9,354 nucleotides of DNA, taken from the NCBI GenBank assembly GCA_019307645.1, contig JAFDJF010000041.1, positions 1-9,354 of the forward strand, written 5' to 3'. Positions within the stretch are counted from its first letter, which is position 1. The number at the start of each line of letters is the position of its first letter. The notes beneath the pieces were generated by a model. It worked only from the letters and a program-made list of their open reading frames with translations. It did not search any database and was not told the origin of the DNA. This DNA comes from Deltaproteobacteria bacterium (GTDB lineage: Bacteria; Desulfobacterota; DSM-4660; Desulfatiglandales; Desulfatiglandaceae). The translations under genes and the position numbers were made by a program. Positions 7,099 through 9,354 of the stretch are shown in pieces.

Positions 7099-7431
7099 AT
7101 GGAGACCTATTACAAACCGGAAGATTTACCTAAGTTCGAAGAGATTGGAAAAGAATCAAAAGAATTGGCGGACAAATTCTTTGATTATTATGGTGCTGTG
7201 TTTGCTGAAGGAGAGCTCACAGAGAGGGAAAAAGCGCTTATCGCTCTGGCAGTAGCCCACGCCATCCAGTGCCCGTACTGTATAGATGCCTATACCCAGG
7301 CATGCCTGGAAAAAGGGTCTAATCTGTCTGAAATGACTGAGGCGGTTCATGTGGTAACGGCAATAAGAGGGGGCGCTTCCCTGGTCCACGGAATTCAGAT
7401 GCGTAATATCGCAGAAAAGCTGTCCATGTGA
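7099..7431 (+). CDS. AhpD/carboxymuconolactone decarboxylase-like protein (CPYC type)
   Basis: A 110-residue all-helical protein of the AhpD/CMD superfamily. The redox motif CPYC is at 58-61 within AHAIQCPYCIDAYT, followed by MTEAVHVVTAIRGGASLVHG. The YYKPEDLPKF...KFFDYYGAVFAEGELTEREKALIALA pattern matches the subgroup often annotated as arsenosugar-biosynthesis-associated peroxidase-like. I see no ars genes here, so that label says little about its role. AhpD proteins have the CxxCxxxH form; the His position is Tyr65 here, as I recall for this subgroup. Likely role is thiol-disulfide or peroxide chemistry, by inference. AAGGGGG (7084-7090) precedes ATG 7099 by 8 nt. The next gene starts 8 nt after its TGA, so the two are probably co-translated. 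Confidence 0.9.
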   Translation: METYYKPEDLPKFEEIGKESKELADKFFDYYGAVFAEGELTEREKALIALAVAHAIQCPYCIDAYTQACLEKGSNLSEMTEAVHVVTAIRGGASLVHGIQMRNIAEKLSM

Positions 7432-7439
7432 GGGATATC

Positions 7440-8261
7440 ATGGCATTATCTGTGGTTGACCTTTACAGAGATATTCTTCCTAAAACCAATTGCGGCGACT
7501 GTGGGTACCGCACCTGTCTCGCATTTGCAAGTATGGTGGTTTCTGAAAAACTGCCGTTGAAAAACTGTCCGCATCTTACGAAAGACCTGATTCAGAAATG
7601 CAATGAAGAGCTGACCGAACAATATGCAGCCGGAAAATGGCTCAAAAGGGATATGGCTCAGGACGCTCTTGAATGGGCAAAAGAACGGGCTTCTTCCATG
7701 GCGATTGAAAATCTGCCGGATAGATTAGGCGGGGAACTCATCAAGACTGGTGATGGCCATGCCCTTGAGCTTCCCTATTTTAACGATTCCATAGTCATAT
7801 CAAAAGACAATATATCAAAGAAAGACGGGGCTGATCTCACAAGATGGGAGCAGGTTTTCATATATAACCACATGGCCCAGGGTGGCAGCAGGCTCCCAAC
7901 CGGGAAATGGAAAGGACTTGTTGAATTTCCCAATACGGTTTCAAAGATAAAATCCATGGTCGATCATGTTGAAAACCCTTTGAAACAGAAATTCAAAGGG
8001 AAGGTTGGAGAACTGCTGGTTGCCGGGAAACTCCTTGGCAGTGTCGATATGACGCATAAGTATAATTCTGCGGATCTGGCGCTTTTATTCAACCCCCTTC
8101 CACGAGTGCCTGTAATGATTGTGTTCTGGGACCAAGAAAAAAACGAGGGGTTTGAGGCTAGAGTAAAGCTTTTATTTGATGAAACAATTGCAGATCATCT
8201 GGATATTGAATCTATCTTGTTTTTGAGTGAAAGGTTGATGGAACTGCTGTGTGAGGATTGA
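7440..8261 (+). CDS. Fe-S motif and DUF3786 protein
   Basis: A 273-residue cytosolic protein. The N terminus carries a Cx2Cx4Cx16C motif (C18, C21, C26, C43, in NCGDCGYRTCLAFA and KNCPH), the 4Fe-4S arrangement also found in corrinoid Fe-S proteins and RnfB-like proteins. Residues from about 90 to the end fit DUF3786: IYNHMAQGG..LPTGKWKGLVEFP, LFNPLPRVPVMIVFW, and EARVKLLFDETIADHLDIES. The family is common in anaerobes and its function is not established; a role in electron transfer or one-carbon/corrinoid metabolism is inference. I chose ATG 7440, preceded by GAGGG (7430-7434) with a 5-nt gap. An in-frame GTG at 7428 overlaps the previous stop but has no ribosome binding site. It follows the AhpD-like gene closely. 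Confidence 0.88.
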   Translation: MALSVVDLYRDILPKTNCGDCGYRTCLAFASMVVSEKLPLKNCPHLTKDLIQKCNEELTEQYAAGKWLKRDMAQDALEWAKERASSMAIENLPDRLGGELIKTGDGHALELPYFNDSIVISKDNISKKDGADLTRWEQVFIYNHMAQGGSRLPTGKWKGLVEFPNTVSKIKSMVDHVENPLKQKFKGKVGELLVAGKLLGSVDMTHKYNSADLALLFNPLPRVPVMIVFWDQEKNEGFEARVKLLFDETIADHLDIESILFLSERLMELLCED

Positions 8262-8334
8262 TTTGTAACTACTCAGGTAGATAGGCTGTAGGTGTAAACA
8301 ACCTGAACAGTAACCATTTGAGAAGAAATTTCAT

Positions 8335-9322
8335 ATGACTATTTCCACTTCTGAAAGGCTGAGAAGGTTTTTTTCAGTGTTTGATCACAGCGACCATGTC
8401 TTGATCATGATTAATGCTGATCCTGATGCCATAGCGAGTGCCATGGCTGTTAAAAGACTTTTGTGGCGTAAAATCGCAGGCGTTACGATAACCCACATAA
8501 ATGTTATCCAGCGCCCTGATAACCTCGCCATGATACGACTTTTAGGGATCGGCCTTGTTTATATAGAAGAAATTAATGTGACCCAGTTCAATCGTTTTGT
8601 TATCGTTGATTCTCAGCCTGACCATCATGAATGTTTTTCCATGGTTAAACCTGATGTGATTATCGATCATCACCCTGAAACCTGTGCCGTCGCTTCATAT
8701 TGTGATATCCGTCCGGATTACGGTGCCACAGCCACGATAATGACAGAATACCTTCGGGCAGCGAAGATAAAACCGTCAGTCAGAATTGCAACAGGGTTGT
8801 TTCATGCGATAAAAACTGACACAGGAAACTTTGAAAGACAAACTATCATTGAAGATATTCGTGCCTTTCAGTTTCTTTATCGCCATGCGAACATTCATCT
8901 GGCTCAACGAATTGAACATGGCGAAATAAAATATGGCTTTTTGAAATATTTCGACCAGGCCCTGCACAACAGAAAAATGCGAAAAGGCCGGATTTTTGTG
9001 CATTAATCCAGATGTATGTGTTTTAATAGCTGATTTTTTCATGCGTGTTGATAAGGCAACCTGGAGCATTGTTTCCGGTAATTACGACAAAAAGCTGGTT
9101 GTCATTTTTAGATACAATGGGCTTCAAAAACATGCAGGTAATATTGCAAAAAAAGCCTTTGGCAGTATTGGATCCGCTGGTGGCCATAGGAGCATGGCAC
9201 GGGCTGAGATCTCTGTTTCAGAAATAAAAGAAATGGTTGAAGTCAAAGACGACAAGGCTGTTCAGCAGTGGGTGATAAATCGGATAGAAAAAGGCGATGA
9301 TAAAAAACGCAAAGTCCAATAG
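8335..9322 (+). pseudogene. DHH/DHHA1-family phosphoesterase (NrnA/RecJ-like), frameshifted near 9000
   Basis: Frame one (8335-9006, 223 residues) carries the DHH catalytic domain: NADPDAIASA (D29, D31), VDSQPDHHE (D92), IDHHPE (D111-H112-H113), YGATATIM and ATGLFHAIKTDTGNF. It ends at TAA 9004-9006 just after GRIFVH. The next frame (from about 8996) supplies the missing C-terminal half: NPDVCVLIADFFMRV, WSIVSG, the DHHA1 motif GSAGGHRSMARAE (GGH at 9179-9187), ending at TAG 9320-9322. Such proteins are Mn-dependent phosphodiesterases acting on nanoRNA, pAp or cyclic dinucleotides. All motifs are preserved on both sides, so this is a recent lesion, a sequencing or assembly error, or less likely a programmed shift. 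A few residues may also be missing at the junction. The start is ATG 8335 with a weak AGAAG ribosome binding site. Confidence 0.8.
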
Positions 9323-9354
9323 GACAATTGTTGTATAATTATTGCCGCCCGGAT

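Noticed and set aside
7429..7431. TGA ending the AhpD-like gene as another Sec codon
   Set aside because: The protein ends at the normal family C terminus (KLSM) and the codons after it encode nothing conserved; the next gene starts in another frame.

Overview
This 9.35 kb window is densely coded. Every gene I can support lies on the + strand, and gaps are short. The families and their company suggest an anaerobic deltaproteobacterium (Desulfobacterota, for example a sulfate reducer or syntroph): DUF3786 with an N-terminal Fe-S motif, a 300-residue-type 6-phosphogluconate dehydrogenase, an MGH1-like glycosidase beside pentose-phosphate genes, and an apparent selenoprotein. This placement is inference; no rRNA or other marker gene is visible.

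Left part (1-2232): three predicted exported or membrane-anchored proteins. They are a cupredoxin-like protein without evident copper ligands, a DUF547 protein with a signal peptide, and a DUF3179 protein. The DUF3179 gene has an in-frame TGA at 1972-1974, exactly where the family has the first Cys of its CPLC-type motif. The frame then continues through the rest of the domain to 2232. A 7-bp perfect hairpin with a UGUA loop starts 15 nt after the TGA and looks like a bacterial SECIS element. I read this as one 221-residue selenoprotein with Sec at position 136, not as two ORFs or a dead gene. This is the most interesting item in the window.

Middle (2278-7027): a likely carbohydrate operon. 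It holds gnd (6-phosphogluconate dehydrogenase), a 725-residue protein that joins an MGH1-like/GH63-type glycoside hydrolase to a second DUF547 domain, and zwf (glucose-6-phosphate dehydrogenase). The glycosidase could release glucose from a compatible solute or reserve glycoside, and zwf plus gnd would oxidise it to pentose phosphate and NAD(P)H. No 6-phosphogluconolactonase gene is present. A 16-bp palindrome sits between the glycosidase gene and zwf.

Right part (7099-9322): a small CPYC-containing AhpD/CMD-like protein is followed after 8 nt by an Fe-S/DUF3786 protein. Then comes a DHH/DHHA1 phosphoesterase split by a frameshift near 9000. The last bases (TATAAT, then GCCCGGAT at the edge) could be the promoter and 5' end of a tRNA gene, but only 8 nt of it would be inside the window.
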